Origin: Tubiluchus corallicola
Taxonomy: Eukaryota > Priapulida > Priapulimorpha > Priapulimorphida > Tubiluchidae
Assembly: GCA_030141605.1 (NCBI GenBank)
Contig: JAQGDQ010000311.1
Coordinates: 1-60,000, forward strand
DNA length: 60,000 bases
Direction of reading: 5' to 3'
The notes below the pieces were generated by a model. It did no database searches. It had not been told where the DNA came from and was given only the letters and a program-made list of their open reading frames with translations. Position 1 is the stretch's first letter, and each line of letters begins with the position of its first letter. Below are positions 12,957 to 58,502 of the stretch, piece by piece. Position numbers and translations under genes: made by a program.

Positions 12957-13284
12957 CTTTAATATGAATAGTTTGATAAGAATTGTTTGTTTGATCAATA
13001 TTGTCAGGTTCTAACAGACTGTTATTATTTTTTGTCAATATGTCAGCAAGGCACTTTACCTGCCTGGGATAATAATGGTAATAAATGGTTTATTGCACGA
13101 TCAGTTTGCTGGAGATTCTGTGATTTCACGAACCCTTGTAGGTAATACTGCAAACTAGAAGCCTACTGTTAATGTTCAATTGTTGTGGCGGGATCGGGAC
13201 TCGCCTCGTTGCGAAGAATAATTCGCTAAAATGAAACACCAAACAGGCCGTGATGTCTTCGTCATATACGGATATTTATTAGAG

Positions 13285-13620
13285 GCGAGCATCGAACGTT
13301 TTTTAGTTCGAATTCGATTCGAAACTAAATCTATAGATTCAATGCACATCATGCCATTAGCACAGTTTAACTGTGATCTCTGTGCACAATTTTTTAAACA
13401 ATTATACGCCTTTTTACTGCAGAGCAAAATCGAGCAATATGCATGATCTTTGTAAGATCAGTTTTTACTGGTGGTTTGAAAACCTGTTCGAAAATCTGTC
13501 AAATTGAATTCCAGTTCGATTCGAATTCGAAATACTGAATTTCGGTTCGATTCGAATTCGAAAGTCACAAATTGGATTCGATTCGAATTCGCTTTGTGGT
13601 AGAGATTGCTCACCCTTAAT
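13285..13620. mobile_element. Possible MITE with TTCGAATTCG-rich ends
   Basis: ATTCGATTCGAA-type words cluster at 13309-13325 and 13515-13590. The outer flanks read GGCGAGCATC on the left and, as reverse complement, GGTGAGCAATC on the right, which may be eroded terminal inverted repeats. hAT-like MITEs often look like this, but the ends and target duplication are not secure. Confidence 0.35.
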
Positions 13621-13940
13621 ATTTGTGCATCGTGTATCAGTAGTCGAAGACAGTATGACAAATGAAACTGCCCAAAAGTTTTACTGGCAGTCACCTATCC
13701 GTGTATAAACCAGTCCCGACGTTGCTTGACTATCGTAGCGAATACGTCGTCACCTTTAATGTGGTTAAACAGCCCCACTGATTTCACCCCATTGTAATAT
13801 TTGTACATCATGTATCAGTAGTCGAAGAAGTTTTACTGGCAGTCACCTATCTGTATATAAACCTGCCCCGACGTTGCTTGACTGTCGTAGCGAACACGTC
13901 GTCACCTTTAATGTGGTTAAACAGCCCCATTGTAATCCAT
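13605..13940 (+). repeat. Tandem duplication of about 190 bp
   Basis: The block beginning TATTTGTGCATCGTGTATCA near 13618 recurs from about 13798. Shared words include GTTTTACTGGCAGTCACCTA and TTTAATGTGGTTAAACAGCC. The first copy has about 30 bp absent from the second. No coding content is seen. Confidence 0.85.
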
Positions 13941-14494
13941 CAAGAATTTCAAACGTGTGGAGTATACAGGCTTTCCGTTTTCTTTCTCTGTAACTTGGCA
14001 TAATTTGAAGTGACAGGTATTTAATGCTTTTTCACTGTACAGGTATTGTGAAGTGTAACAACGTGTTCTACGTAAGCGTTATGAGCGCATTAGAAACGTC
14101 TACTCCAGTTAGAACCGTGCTTTATATAAAATTCATTCATTTTGGCTTACTACATTAATTCTTGTTCGGTTGTTTGCGTGTAATCTGATTTGATTAATAA
14201 ATTTTTCTCGCTTTATACAGCCAACCTTTTCGCAGATTAAACTTATAAGAATACGAACGTAAAATGGTCGCTTTTCGTTCAACCTTTGTGAATCCGGGTA
14301 ACGCGTTATGTCATTAAACGTGCCATTAAACGTGCGTTCATTTGAAGACGTCTTTTTGCCATTTTTTTGATTTATTGGGCACTGAATGCCGGAATTACAG
14401 GTTAACCCAATTTCCTGTGACTGTCCATTGACTGACTATAGGTAGGTAGCCGGGGGGAGGGGGGTGTGTGGTGAGTAAAATGAAGACTGCTGAT

Positions 14495-14805
14495 ATTGCT
14501 GTTATTGTTGTTGCTGTTGCTGTCGTCGTCGTCATCGTTACTGTCATTACTTTTGCTGAAAATAGTTGTTGCTGCTGGTGTTTTTGCTACGTCTGTTGTA
14601 GTGTTGTTGTTGTTGTTGCTGCTGCTGTTGCTGTTGTCATTGTTGTTGTTGTTGCTGCTGTTGGTGATGCTGTTGCCATTGTTGTTGCTGCTGCTACTGT
14701 TGCTTTTTTATTGTTGCTGCTAATGTTGCTGTTGCTGTTACTGTTGTCGTTGTTTTTTATTATTGTTGTTGTTGCTGTTGGTGCTGTTGTTTTTTTTGTT
14801 ATTGT

Positions 14806-14839
<34 letters not shown>

Positions 14840-14850
14840 TATCAATATGT
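14495..14850. repeat. Degenerate GTT/GCT trinucleotide tract
   Basis: About 350 bp of interrupted GTTGTTGCTGCTG-type triplets. It produces hydrophobic or poly-Leu frames in two phases, which I reject as coding. It is composition-matched to the reverse complement of 12816-12956. Confidence 0.85.
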
Positions 14851-17295
14851 TTTTGTTTACCCATCTTTGAATTTTGCTGGTTTGGCTGTTTCAACTTGCA
14901 CTTACTTCAGTTTCACCATATTTCATTAAGGAAATCGTTTCGATGCTTTACTTGCTCTGCCGTATGACACTAATAAATTCAAGCAGGGACAGTAAAATTT
15001 CCACAACTCTTTATTAAGCTATAATGGTGAGCTTAGGACTGCAACCTTTCTTACATGGATGTACCGTGATATTCTGAAACATTCGAACTGTTAAACTCTC
15101 AATACACTATTCGTGCTAAACTACAACCATTGATCAATACCATAATGGTATTTAGTCTACATACATCTTATCCTGTGGCTTTCATTTATACTACAAGGTC
15201 CTGAACAATCCGCCTTCAAAATATTTGAATTTGTCCTGCGTGTGGCGTCGGACAGGCACTGAATTAGGAATCCTTCGGTCAGTATTTGTACGCTGGACGA
15301 TCTATGTACTCAAAACACCATCACCGATTCGTCTTCAAAGTCCACCGCCATTTGCTTAGACAACATCTCAAGATGTTCCGGCTCAAGACGTTAGTTTGCG
15401 TCGTCTGCCACTGGGTTCAATCATTCCCTCGTTATCCTCTATGTTAGCTGTCCACGCATCGCCACAGGTGATAATCATTTCACAATTTATAAAAATTATT
15501 TCTACAGTACAGAGAAATAGTTATAAACGTTCAAATTGCATCATTTTGTAATAAATAACGAATCTACGAACTGTTAGTTATGAATTTTGGCAAGACGCCA
15601 ACTGAAACTAACAAGTTTATCATGGTACTTGCTTCTCTCTGTTGTAATTTAAACGTCCAGTGTTTTGAAGGTATATTTGTTTCATTTGAAGTTTAAAACC
15701 CTTGTTGAATTTTTACAGAAAGTGTATGAAAGAATGAATATTGGTCATGTGATCGATTTGTGAACTTGAGGACAATATTTGTGGCCTACTTCGGTATTTC
15801 TTAGTCAAATAAACATGATTTTTCCCACATGTAAATACAGCGAGAGTAACACATGCGCAGTGTCGTTTCTAACGCGACGTCACTTCCGCTTTCTTCCCCG
15901 ATTTTTCGTTTTTCACAAGTGCGGCGCTAAGTTTGAAGTGTTTCAATGCTAACCAAAGGGAAAAGCACAAGTTTATGAAGAAATGAACCCGTTTTTTGTA
16001 TCAGGCTGGTTATTTTGACAGCAAGTGTCTACCAGGGTGTCAGTGGATCTTTAAATATTGCAGCTATAAAGAATCCAAATTATTCGAAAATTTGGTTTTG
16101 CCTTCTGTCGTAATTGCAAAGAAATGCACCCTTATGATGAGATGACTTGATTCGAAATAGAGTAATACATTTTCTTAGGGCTGGTTCACAGCGGAACCCT
16201 GTTTAGAGTTGATTATGGACTTGGATCTTTGGCATATTCGCAGCTACTTCAGTAGATATTTTTGCTCGATTCTTTCACCTCAATGGATACTTAACTAAAG
16301 CCACAAATTGTAATGCCGTCACCACACTGAATTTTGACATAAGAGCGTTTACACAGGTATGCGGTTTTTTGTTGTGATGGCGCCGGTAAATATAATGGAT
16401 CCGGGGACGGCAACTCTGGCTTTCATACACCACACTTTTACAGTTACCAGATCTAATGAGAACTCTGAGAATTAAGACGCTTGTATAACAGTTACGGGTC
16501 GGTCGGTCGACCTCACAAACCGTACAACTAAGTCTGACGTAATACGCAAAAACTGTTAACATCAGACAAGGAACTCAATGTGTACTTGCCCTTAAGACCA
16601 TTTCATAACAGATTCTCCCCACTGGCATTAATGCAAATATTCAACATGCGTTCAACACGTGATTTTATTATCGAGTGTATCCTTACCAATGTTAAGATCG
16701 GAATGCAGTGTTGTCCCCAAGAGAGCATCTAAACCACTGCCCTGGCGGAATGTAATAATAATATTCCAAATGCGTTTCGTTGTTTATTATTACACCGCGT
16801 GCTCTTATTTCATTGGACAGTCTCTGTCAACAAGTGAAAATGTTGCCAACACGTGAGGAGGTTTGCCCAACTCAGCTCCTGCCTCTGGTTCTTTGCGATA
16901 AGTGCATTTCGGTGTTGTACGACTATGAAAACACTTGGAATGTTTCCTAGAATTCAAGGTATCGACCTATTTATGGGTAGCAAACTCGGCAGAATGAATA
17001 ATCCAGCGAAGAGACTACGTTAGACTGATCACACTGTCTCTACCTTTTCAATTAGTTTAAAAAAATCATTCTTTGATAATTTAGCAAATTAGACGCTAAG
17101 GTCTACTAATTTTATTCTTGGCTGTAATGTAATGTAATGCATACAGCGCACTACATGACTTAAAATCTCAGCACGCTGAACAATATAATACATTTGAAAT
17201 TCATAAGAAACAAAATTTAAAAGACATTAAAAATTAAAAATAATTTGTCATAAAAAATACAATTTAAACAAACGTGTTTTAAGATGTTATTTAAA
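14851..17295. other. No gene recognised
   Basis: No recognisable exon or repeat. Short frames such as the one at 16275-16562 on the minus strand have no domain I can identify and no splice support. Confidence 0.4.
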
Positions 17296-17296
17296 A

Positions 17297-17379
17297 GACA
17301 TAGACATAGACATAGACATAGACATAGACATAGACATAGACATAGACATAGACATAGACATAGACATAGTCATAGACAT
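17297..17379. repeat. (ACATAG)n hexamer microsatellite at a LINE tail
   Basis: About 14 hexamer units with one A-to-T change near 17370. It directly abuts the 3' end of the minus-strand LINE at 17380-17890, whose 3' end reads ACAAATAAAAATGTCTATG. The microsatellite therefore looks like an expanded LINE 3' tail repeat. Confidence 0.9.
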
Positions 17380-17890
17380 TTTTATTTGTCTCCTCGTTTA
17401 CACCTGTATACAAATTGACAATTTGTTTTTTAGTTATTGATTAAAAAGGATAAATTAAGCATAAAGGAAAGAGTTAAGGGGGGGTGAAGGAGAAAGGGTA
17501 GCGATCTAATGACAATCTAATGAATTTGTAGAACGTATAGCAACAGGTAAGTTATTTCAGAGATGTGAAGCACAAAGAGAAAAAACTTTTTCACCGTAGA
17601 ATATTGTATTAGAAGTTGACTGATGTAATTAATTTGTACATTAGAATGAAGTGTTCGGGGTACGTTACAACTTATTAAAAGATCAGTAAGGTATACAGGT
17701 GCCAAAGGGGGTAATATTTTGAAGGTGATACAAAGAATTTTAAATTGAATTCGGAACTTTATCGGTAACCAATGTAACTCTCTTAGAATGGGTGTAATAT
17801 GATCGTATTTTCTAGTTTTCACAATGAGACGGGCAGCAGAGTTGTGAATTAGTTGGAGTTTGCGATTTTCATATTCAGGGAGTCAAAAAA
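17380..17890 (-). mobile_element. LINE 3' end (reverse transcriptase C-terminal segment)
   Basis: The minus strand encodes KLQLIHNSAARLI, then KYDHITPILRELHWLPIKFR, then FKILCITFK and LAPVYLTDLL. This is the conserved post-RT segment of CR1/L2/Rex-type non-LTR retrotransposons. The frame then decays (ending near 17517) and an apparent 3' UTR leads into the hexamer tail. The copy is 5'-truncated and dead. It lies antisense to slit. Confidence 0.9.
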
Positions 17891-18119
17891 ATAAACTATT
17901 GCAATAATGAAGTTTGGACGTTTGGATGTGAAATAAGGTTTCCTACAACATGCAGTCATCACACTTTTGTGGCAAATTAATTAGCTGTTGCTGCGAGTAA
18001 GTTTGTTAGTACCTCCACTTTGTTAGTAATAAAAGGTGTTATATTGTTCAGGTGAACGAACACAGTTATAATTCCACAGGCATTGTTTGATTCGTCTCTA
18101 CTCGTTGCTTTGTCGATCA

Positions 18120-18500
18120 GTCACTTATTCGATCAGCACAAGTTGAAAAGTGCCTCAGTCAGTCAATCAGTTGTCAATCCGTAGGTTAGACAGTCAGTAA
18201 GTCAGTCAGTCAATCAGCTGTCTATCCGTTGGTTAGTCAGTCAGTCAGTCAGTCATTTAATCAACCAACTAGAAAGCCAGCCAGTAAGTCGTTCACTCAG
18301 TCAGGCAATCAGCTGTCCATCGGTCGGTCAGCCGGTCGGTCAGTCATTTAATCAGCCAACTAGCAAGCCAGCCAATAAGTCGGTCAGTCAGGCGGTCGGC
18401 TAGTCAGTCATTCACTCACTCACTCAGTCACTTGACAATTTAATCTACCAACAAACTGGTCACTCACTCAATCAACTAACTGACTGGCTAATTGAATGAC
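18120..18500. repeat. Degenerate CAGT/CTGA tetranucleotide region
   Basis: Many GTCAGTCAGTCA-type words mixed with AATCAGC and GGTCGGTC. Similar sequence appears at 31340-31530 and 31668-31800. No function is visible. Confidence 0.75.
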
Positions 18501-19769
18501 TAGTCAGACTATCAATTATATAGTGAATCCTTGTTTTTTAACGAATTACACTCGCCGGTTGTCGTTGCTCGAATGAAAGAGGCAAACTTAGCATCCACCC
18601 AAAGCAGTTCTAACATTGTTATTGTAATCCAATGGGTAATTGTTAGACATTAACAACAATTCCTTGCTATAATTTAGTTGCTAAGTAGCCACAATAAACA
18701 GGCTGTTCGATACAGGGTGTAAGTTGCAAGCGAAAGGGTTATAAATGCAAGACGTGCTCCACCTGCAACAGGAAATGAACGTGTAACACGTATATATGAC
18801 CACTGAATTTACAACTATGACATGTTTGATTGAATGTCAGAAGCAAAATATTCCGTAGCGTTGAAGGATGAGTTATTTAAAGCACAACAAGGCCTCCTAA
18901 CCTGTACGTGATCAGTAATAGGTAGGCAGGATTTCTCAACAAACAAATTTTTGTCAACAAAAGATCCTCACGTACGAAAACGGTTCGCGCATGACAAGTA
19001 ACGTCTTATTTTTTTAACATATATATCATTTTAAGAGAAATGCCATAATATTATTTATATATAATTTGATTATATATGGAGAGCTGAACAGGCGTGCTTT
19101 CGAAACATTATTGTTCATAGTAAAATTCTTTATAGATAATATTGTGGGATTCAGTAACTTCAGTTGATTCTTGACATAAAAATTATTTAGCAATGATAAT
19201 ACTCGCGCAGAGACGATCTTTGTGAAAATAAGAAACTGTTAAAACTTCTTAACCATCCATAATTACCAACAAACTGTAGTCTGTTACACTGTAAACTCAC
19301 TAACTCTAGTCTCTCTTGCAGTTTTGTCATTACTGATTAATGTTTTTAGAGAGGCAGGCCTATTAGCTCTCCGTCATGATAAATGGCAGCACATTGCAGT
19401 AACTCTATCGTAATAAAATTGCAGCAGCTGTCATGTCGTATGTCATACTTTCTTCTTAACTGTTAGCCACTTCATAGCAGCAGTCTGGAAAAAATCAAGT
19501 TGACATTATGGCTAAGGAAGTAAAAAGTTAAACGGTTTTTAAAGTCACTATCTACAATATAGCCATGTACTCAAATTTCCCAGTAGAATATTGCCTAGAT
19601 GTTTGTGCATTTCTCTACTTGGCTGCTTGTAGGGGAGTTTTTTGTTTTCTTGTTTTGAAATTAATTTCCAGGAGGGCTGGAATTACAGTGTTACTACTCG
19701 GCGTGTATTGAAAACTGTAGTTTAGTTCTCAACATTTTGCAATCATATATGTTGCTGTTTAATGACTTG
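18501..19769. other. No gene recognised
   Basis: AT-rich. No exon-like block, RNA gene or clear repeat seen. Confidence 0.4.
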
Positions 19770-20436
19770 AAGGACAGGAAAGGGGTACCTGAAGTAGGTT
19801 TCCGAAAAATCGCTAAAAATTATATTACTTTATAGCAATTTTATGCGTACATCGTTCTTGCGTTGAAAGGTTTTTTGTTTGTTTTCATTTTGAATTTCCC
19901 GCGATACTGTTCCGACTGCGCCATTACATGACGTCACCTGTGTAAGCGTAAATCAGGGGAAGAAAAGGAAATGTTGAATTTCTTCACAAAAAATTTCCCA
20001 TGCAAGTCTATATTATTTCCGTTTCGCTTACCTACTGGAAAGACTTATGTAACTAGAAAAGAACATTATTAATTACTTAAAACGTTTTCATCAATTGGTA
20101 AAATGTCGCTGACTCACACTCCAGGGTGCACCACGCACTAACCAAAAAACGTGTCTTCACTCTTATTGACAACATACAGTAATTTAAAATTTTATTTAGT
20201 TAGTGACGTGTGGCCTATGAATCCTGTGATTATTTTTTCAAACTTTACTCAGTGTTATCTAAACTTGTTTTAAGTGACTTATCATCAAAATGACGGTTAT
20301 CGCGGGACTTCGAGTTTACAGGTTTTATACTGCGTTACTGCCGACTCTAGCCCTGTATGCAAAGGCAGCACGTAAATGGTATAAAATTTCAAGACGAATT
20401 TAGTAAGCTTTAAGTAAGTGGAGGGTTTTGTTGTGC
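19770..20436 (+). repeat. Dispersed element, copy 1 (pair at 44595-45248)
   Basis: About 660 bp match 44595-45248 in the same orientation along their whole length. Shared words include CCTGAAGTAGGTTTC, TTTATAGCAATTTTATGCGT, TGTTCCGACTGCGCCATTAC and ATGGTATAAAATT-like ends. I see no coding frame and no clear terminal inverted repeats. It is probably a non-autonomous transposable element of unknown class. Confidence 0.85.
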
Positions 20437-22007
20437 TTAGACAGGTCTCGGTCTCACGCCGCCTTTACAGCGCGCAGCAGAACATCAGCAGTCTTCGCGA
20501 CGATCGCTTGTTTTGTTTTTTGTTGAGTCTATGCGAGGATGATGACCGTACTAAAACTGCTTGTTTTACTGTAACCATTTACTTGTTCTAAACAATTATT
20601 TATGAATGCATTTTTGTTACGAATTGCGTAGAATTGGATATAATGTTATTGGATTGGAGCTGATGATGGCTAACGTGTGTGGGCTACCAAGATGCCACCA
20701 GAGCAGCAAATGTGGACATTACGGGCTTTAGAAGGCGGGCATTTATGTGACTGTGATTACTGTCATTGTGAACGGAAGAAAATGACAAGGTTTTAGCCAG
20801 TCTAAATAACGTTACAGTGTAGAGATTAAAACACGGCTGTGTCATAGATGTAAGTTGGGCCTTCGAAATCTTATGGGACCTAATTACTGGAGCTGGGCTC
20901 TTCGCCAGTAGAAAGTGTTTCATCTATGACGACCGAATATCTTATAAGCATGTGGAAATATAGAGTAGGTGTGCTGATTTAAACTTGTGTTGCACCCTCT
21001 TTTCTGTTATAAACTGGTTTCCTTTTAAACAGGTCATGTGACCAGTCTTTTCCCTGTACACTTACCTGTAGATTGGAGTAACTCAGGCATTGACACACTG
21101 CAGTGACAGATTGTTTAGCGTCATTCATTGATTCGTTGTTATAATTTCATAATTACACTTATAGAAGATCACCATGCAAGTTGATTTATTAATTTCTTAA
21201 ATCTTGAACCTTTGTTTATTAAAAAGACTAGAGATTAGATTTTATAATTTGCGTAAACGTTTGTTAAAGCTAATTACATCAATTTGGTTTAGATTTCGCC
21301 GTAAAATTGAGCAAAATTATATAAAATTATCTTATTTGTTTTCAGATTAAACGATACAAGCTGCACAATTATGTTGTTGGAGATTTTTTATAAGAAGGTA
21401 GCACAGTAGGATTCTGGAAACAGATAAACCTTGTCAGTAAACCTTCCATCTACTTTAGTCCAAACTTAATCTCTTCTTGCAGGGTCAGTGCTGTTAAAGT
21501 CCTGCACAGGATATTATTGGCTGAACGTTATACTTAGTAATGTAGCCTTTAAGCCAATAAATCATCGTTTAACCCACTATTAGTTAAGCCAAGTCGTGAC
21601 TAAAACAGTAATTACACGTTGCGCTATGCATTAGAATGTGGCTAAACATGCTTTGATGCCAAGAAAACAACAATGCATGCGCTTCATAGTGAACAATCAT
21701 TTACGCTGTGTTTAGGTTTTTGTTCATAAATGGTCCTACATGGTTTCTTTATAAAATAACAGGATTTTTTTAAAGATACTTAATAAAATACTGTGTGGGA
21801 ATGATTGGCCGGGTGTAAGTAAGATTGTATTAAATGGGATGATCAAAATAATGGATCGAAATGGATTGGACAGGAGTGAACTAAATTTGATAGATTTGAA
21901 TGAAGCCATCCTGTGGACTAAAGTAAAACCTATTCTCAATTTTTGAATCGTGAATCTTTGAAGCAATCTTCACGTATTCAGGGGCAATAGCATCCCACAT
22001 TCTGTAT
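20437..22007. other. No gene recognised
   Basis: A short block at 21346-21396 weakly resembles a slit LRR but was rejected because of phase and a missing donor. Otherwise nothing is recognised. Confidence 0.4.
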
Positions 22008-23017
22008 TAGTACCAGTTTAACCTGTGGTTATAACTTTCACGAGTTGAGTACCAGTTTAACTTGTGGTTATAACTTTCACGAGTTGAGTACCAGTTTAAC
22101 TTGTGGTTATAACTTTCACGAGTTGAGTACCAGCTTAACCTGTGGTTATAACTTTCACGACTTGAGTACCAGTTAACCTGTGGTTATAACTTTCACGTGT
22201 TGAGTACCAGTTTAACCTGTGGTTATAACTTTCACGACTTGAGTACCAGTTTAACCTGTGGTTATAACTTTCACGAGTTGAGTACCAGCTTAACCTGTGG
22301 TTATAACTATCACGAGTTGAGTACCAGCTTAACCTGTGGTTATAACTTTCACGAGTTGAGTACCAGTTTAACTTGTGGTTATAACTTTCACGACTTGAGT
22401 ACCAGTTAACCTGTGGTTATAACTTTCACGTGTTGAGTACCAGTTTAACCTGTGGTTATAACTTTCACGACTTGAGTACCAGTTTAACCTGTGGTTATAA
22501 CTTTCACGAGTTGAGTACCAGCTTAACCTGTGGTTATAACTATCACGAGTTGAGTACCAGCTTAACCTGTGGTTATAACTTTCACGACTTGAGTACCAGT
22601 TAACCTGTGGTTATAACTTTCACGAGTTGAGTACCAGTTTAACCTGTGGTTATAACTTTCACAAGTTGAGTACCAGTTTAATCTGTGGTTATAACTTTCA
22701 CGAGTTGAGTACCAATTTAACCTGTGGTTATAACTTTCACGAGTTTAGTACCAATTAACTTGTGGTTATAACTTTCACGAGTTGAGTACCAGTTTAACCT
22801 GTGGTTATAACTTTCACGAGTTGAGTACCAGTTTAACCTGTGGTTATAACTTTCACGAGTTGAGTACCAGTTAACTTGTGGTTATAACTTTCACGAGTTG
22901 AGTACCAGTTAACTTGTGGTTATAACTTTCACGAGTTGAGTACCAGTTAACTTGTGGTTATAACTTTCACGAGTTGAGTACCAGTTTAACCTGTGGTTAT
23001 AACTTTCACGACTTGAG
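22008..23017 (+). repeat. 39-bp minisatellite with 233-bp higher-order repeat
   Basis: About 26 units, consensus containing GAGTACCAGTTTAACCTGTG and GTTATAACTTTCACGAGTT, usually 39 bp with some 38-bp units. Subtypes (CACGTGT, CACGACT, CAGCTTAAC, AACTATCAC) recur in the same order 233 bp apart, for example CACGTGT at 22194 and 22427. This is a six-monomer higher-order duplication. The 39-bp period gives a 70-codon repeat frame, which the 38-bp units break. Confidence 0.95.
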
Positions 23018-24376
23018 AGTAGGGGTATGTGTAAGTAGAGCTCATTTTGCTTTTAACATTACTGTTTAGAACTATGCAACTGTGGTCAAATACAAACTTA
23101 GTACAGATTGTGAATTTAAGACCCAGTGCTAAGACACCTGAACTAAATTTTTCTTATCTATAAGTCATGATCTTAATCAAGAAAAGAGTCTTTCTGTTAA
23201 ACTCGTGGTTAATTATCTATTGTGTGTGACGGTGTACTCCAGACAGGTAATGAGGGCGTTAGTTTCACAATATTCATCTAAGTATTAGCTAAACAATGAA
23301 TTCTCTTATCCTAGTAAGCCCTGGTTTCATACCTGCATAGGGACAATAGATTGTTGTAATTTGAGTTGGGTGGCAGAGAATCAGAATAGAAACTTGTATT
23401 TTTGTCTTTAAAATAAATTACGCGCATAAACAAAAGTGAAGGTAGCTCTTGTAGTTACTTCCGCCCGAAGATACCTCTTGTAGTTACTTCCGCCCGATTT
23501 TATCACGCGTTTTAATGCATTATTGATTTTTTAAGTAAGCCTCTCGTTTTCCTCTGAAAAATGAAATTGCGTGACTGCTTTGCTCCCCAACAATTCCCTC
23601 CGGAAGTGTAATGTGGTATGTGTCGTTATTGTGTATCCTAGCTGTTAGGTTTGTGCGCTAAAATTTGAATGACAGTGACGAGTGATAATGAGTCATGCCA
23701 GTCTGCACTCAATTTAAAGTTTGCTGATTGTTTGCTTTGTAAATGCATGTACAGTACACTGCTTCGTTGTTTATCGTAACAAGTTAGCACAGATCATTTT
23801 AAGCAAACATTTACACAATAAATATTACGTACAAGATTAACAAATTAGCATGTAATTATGAAAAAAAAAGATGTTTTGATTAACATGGACTGAATTCCTA
23901 GTGGCCTTGCTTGCCATGTGCCAAAAAAGCCATGCAGATGCAAAAACTTACAATCTGTTGTAGCAAAATGATCAAGTTGTAGCCATAATACAAACCTGTA
24001 CAGGAGAGGAATTATACAACTGTCTTTTCTGACAAGTGATTTTGTTGGAATAAATTGAAACTCTGACTTCTTTCATACTTGAGCATCTCTCGCATCACTT
24101 CATAGACATATTCACATACAATGCTAATGTTTAAATTACTGCCCTGAACACGATCTGCTGGTTTGGTCAATTTGATATGCGGTTACTCGCCCAGTTACCG
24201 AAACACCGCGTTCACACATTGCCGTTATATCTTGCACATGCGAACTCACCCGTAGGGGAATTTGTACACAATCGGTTAGTTTAAGCATTAGCTGGCTGGC
24301 TGTAGACTTGCTTGATTTTTTAAAGACATTATTTATTTTAAGACAATTTTTTATTCGAGTTGTTGTTTCTTTTCAG
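23018..24376. other. Probable slit intron, no gene recognised
   Basis: Sequence immediately upstream of the first visible slit exon. A 27-29-bp direct duplication containing CTTGTAGTTACTTCCGCCCG sits at about 23442-23500. Nothing else is recognised. The 3' end is a normal acceptor ending TTTCTTTTCAG at 24376. Confidence 0.6.

Positions 24377-58502
<34,126 letters not shown>

Noticed and set aside
21346-21396. LRR-like block after TTTTCAG reading LNDTSCTIMLLEIFYKK
   Set aside because: It would be 51-52 nt with the wrong end phase for the exon at 24377, has no good donor at 72 nt, and meets a stop (TAG) soon after. Resemblance to LRR3 is weak.
22008-23017. CRISPR-like array of 39-bp repeats
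   Set aside because: The units are head-to-tail with no unique spacers, and the sequence is animal DNA with spliced genes. The same applies to the 24-, 23- and 58-bp arrays.
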